From Microbacterium oxydans (lineage in GTDB: Bacteria > Actinomycetota > Actinomycetes > Actinomycetales > Microbacteriaceae): DNA of 64,000 nucleotides. Shown piece after piece: positions 62,814 to 64,000 of this stretch; position 1 is the stretch's first letter, and every line of letters begins with the position of its first letter. The position numbers and the translations under genes were made by a program. Location of the stretch: contig NZ_FMIR01000009.1 in the NCBI RefSeq assembly GCF_900095745.1, positions 1-64,000 of the forward strand. The letters are read 5' to 3'. Under the pieces are notes generated by a model. It searched no databases, was not told the DNA's origin, and saw only the letters and a program-made list of their open reading frames with translations.

Positions 62814-64000
62814 ATGAACGAATACAGCGTACTCATCTCCGGCGCCGGCATCGCAGGACCCGCCCTCGCCCACTGGCTCCACAGGCAGGGCATCCGCTCC
62901 ACGATCGTCGAGCAGACGCCCGACGTCCGCCTCGGAGGGCAGGCCGTCGATCTCCGCGGACTCGGCGAGGTCGTCGCCGAGCGGATGGGCATCATGCCCC
63001 GCGTGCGCGAGCGCATCGTGCACGAGAAGGGGCTGCGCTACATCGACAGCGCGGGCCGCGAGCTCGCCACGATGCCTGCCGATCTCTTCGTCGGCGACGG
63101 CAGTCCCGTGACTGAGATCGAGATCATGAAGGGCGACCTGACGGAGATCCTCCTCGATCTCATCGACGACCACACCGAGGTCATCTACGGCGACCGGATC
63201 GAGTCGATGGTGGAGGGCCCGGGTGGCGTCGAGGTCACTTTCCGCAGCGGTCTGGTCCGCACCTTCGACGTCGTCGTCGGTGCCGACGGCATCCACTCCG
63301 GTGTGCGGGCGCTCGCCTTCGGTCCGGAGGTCGACTACGTCGTGCACCTCGGCGCGTACCTCGGCTACTGCACCGTGCCGGACGCCGGTCCGCTCGATGA
63401 CTGGTTCGACATGTACAGCGAGCCGGGGCGGATGCTTGCGCTGCGGCCCGAGCGCGGCGGTTCGGCGAAGGTGATGCTGGCGTTCGCCGCCACCGGCGCG
63501 GACGTGGATCGGCGCGACGTCGCCAGCCAGAAGCGGCTCCTGCGCGAGGTCTTCGATGGGATGGGCTGGCGGGCCGGAGAACTGCTCGCGGCGGCGGATG
63601 CCGATGCCGACTTCCATCTCGACACCGTCAGCCAGGTGCACATGGACAGCTGGACCCGAGGGCGCGTCGCCCTGCTCGGGGATGCCGGCTATTGCGGGTC
63701 GCCCCTCACGGGGATGGGCACGAGTCTCGCTCTCGTCGGCGCGTATGTCCTGGCGGGCGAGCTCGGACGTGCCGCGGGAGATCATGCCGCGGCGTTCGCC
63801 CGCTACGAGGAGATCATGCGGCCCTACGTCGCGACGGCCCACACACTGGCGCCCGGTGGCGTCGACGGCTTCCTTCCGCGCAGTCGATTCATGCTCCGGA
63901 TGCGGGTGCTCTCCGCGCGACTCATGCATCACTGGCCGATGCGTCAGATCGTCGCGCGAATGCTCGACAAGTCCGAAGCGATCGAGCTCCCGGACTACGC
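62814..64000 (+). CDS. FAD-dependent monooxygenase (PHBH/TetX-like), 3' end cut by window edge
   Basis: About 395 residues visible, nearly complete. Class A flavin hydroxylase: GxGxxG-type start VLISGAGIAGPALAHWLHRQG, the DG motif VVVGADGIHSGVR, and GRVALLGDAGYCGSPLTGMGTSLAL, the second FAD motif. Family members hydroxylate aromatic compounds or inactivate tetracyclines and rifamycins. Divergent from the GntR-TetR regulator, consistent with induction by its substrate. The ATG at 62814 lies 10 bases after a TATTAT, so the leader is very short. Confidence 0.88.
   Translation, partial: MNEYSVLISGAGIAGPALAHWLHRQGIRSTIVEQTPDVRLGGQAVDLRGLGEVVAERMGIMPRVRERIVHEKGLRYIDSAGRELATMPADLFVGDGSPVTEIEIMKGDLTEILLDLIDDHTEVIYGDRIESMVEGPGGVEVTFRSGLVRTFDVVVGADGIHSGVRALAFGPEVDYVVHLGAYLGYCTVPDAGPLDDWFDMYSEPGRMLALRPERGGSAKVMLAFAATGADVDRRDVASQKRLLREVFDGMGWRAGELLAAADADADFHLDTVSQVHMDSWTRGRVALLGDAGYCGSPLTGMGTSLALVGAYVLAGELGRAAGDHAAAFARYEEIMRPYVATAHTLAPGGVDGFLPRSRFMLRMRVLSARLMHHWPMRQIVARMLDKSEAIELPDY

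Overview
The window is a contiguous piece of a high-GC actinobacterial chromosome, most likely Microbacterium or a close relative in Microbacteriaceae (inference). The signs are very GC-rich codon use, frequent GTG starts, genes coupled by 4-bp ATGA/GTGA overlaps, DtxR/IdeR-type iron boxes, actinobacterial families (DUF4229 beside menA, DUF4916, DUF6421, DUF6716, DUF998) and two-component systems with NarL-type regulators. No insertion sequence, prophage, CRISPR array or rRNA is visible.

Layout. 1-7.5 kb: a PspC membrane protein divergent from a PspC-fused histidine kinase and its NarL regulator, small housekeeping genes, an alpha/beta hydrolase divergent from a WYL regulator, a Nei-type DNA glycosylase with an EI24 membrane protein, and a complete yefM-yoeB toxin-antitoxin pair with a two-palindrome operator. 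7.5-16.8 kb: the giant helicase Lhr, a second histidine kinase/NarL pair, and an ABC-F ATPase interrupted in frame by a palindromic repeat. 16.9-23.5 kb: siderophore locus A (two FecCD permeases, ATPase, AraC regulator, divergent binding lipoprotein, and a siderophore-interacting reductase fused to a degenerate methyltransferase-like domain). 25-31.7 kb: an operon for gamma-glutamylated amine catabolism (permease, gamma-Glu hydrolase, SDR, glutamine-synthetase-like ligase, aldehyde dehydrogenase, FadR-type regulator). 31.7-39.7 kb: threonine aldolase, MFS exporter, DUF6421 divergent from an Lrp/AsnC regulator, menA and DUF4229.

39.8-46.0 kb: a surface-polysaccharide cluster with nonulosonic (sialic) acid genes: GT2 glycosyltransferase, polysialyltransferase-like protein, a NeuA-HAD phosphatase fusion, a NeuB lacking the usual SAF domain, and a DUF6716 glycosyltransferase. 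It is preceded by a ~300-bp intergenic region packed with consecutive perfect hairpins, my strongest candidate for an undescribed structured RNA leader. 46-51.5 kb: three regulator/target modules, namely a TetR next to oxidoreductases, and a drug-type ABC exporter divergent from a WYL regulator across a 25-bp palindrome. At 51.55 kb there is an aberrant tRNA-like sequence with a CAU anticodon.

51.9-61.3 kb: siderophore locus B, transcribed leftward as one operon: binding lipoprotein, two permeases, ATPase, two IrtAB-like half-transporters that appear to complement each other's missing ATPase motifs, and a siderophore-interacting reductase. An AraC regulator lies upstream. Loci A and B share a control design: an iron box next to two TGTCGC direct repeats spaced exactly 21 bp. 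The window ends with arfB, an unusual GntR-TetR hybrid regulator and the FAD monooxygenase it probably represses, cut by the right edge.
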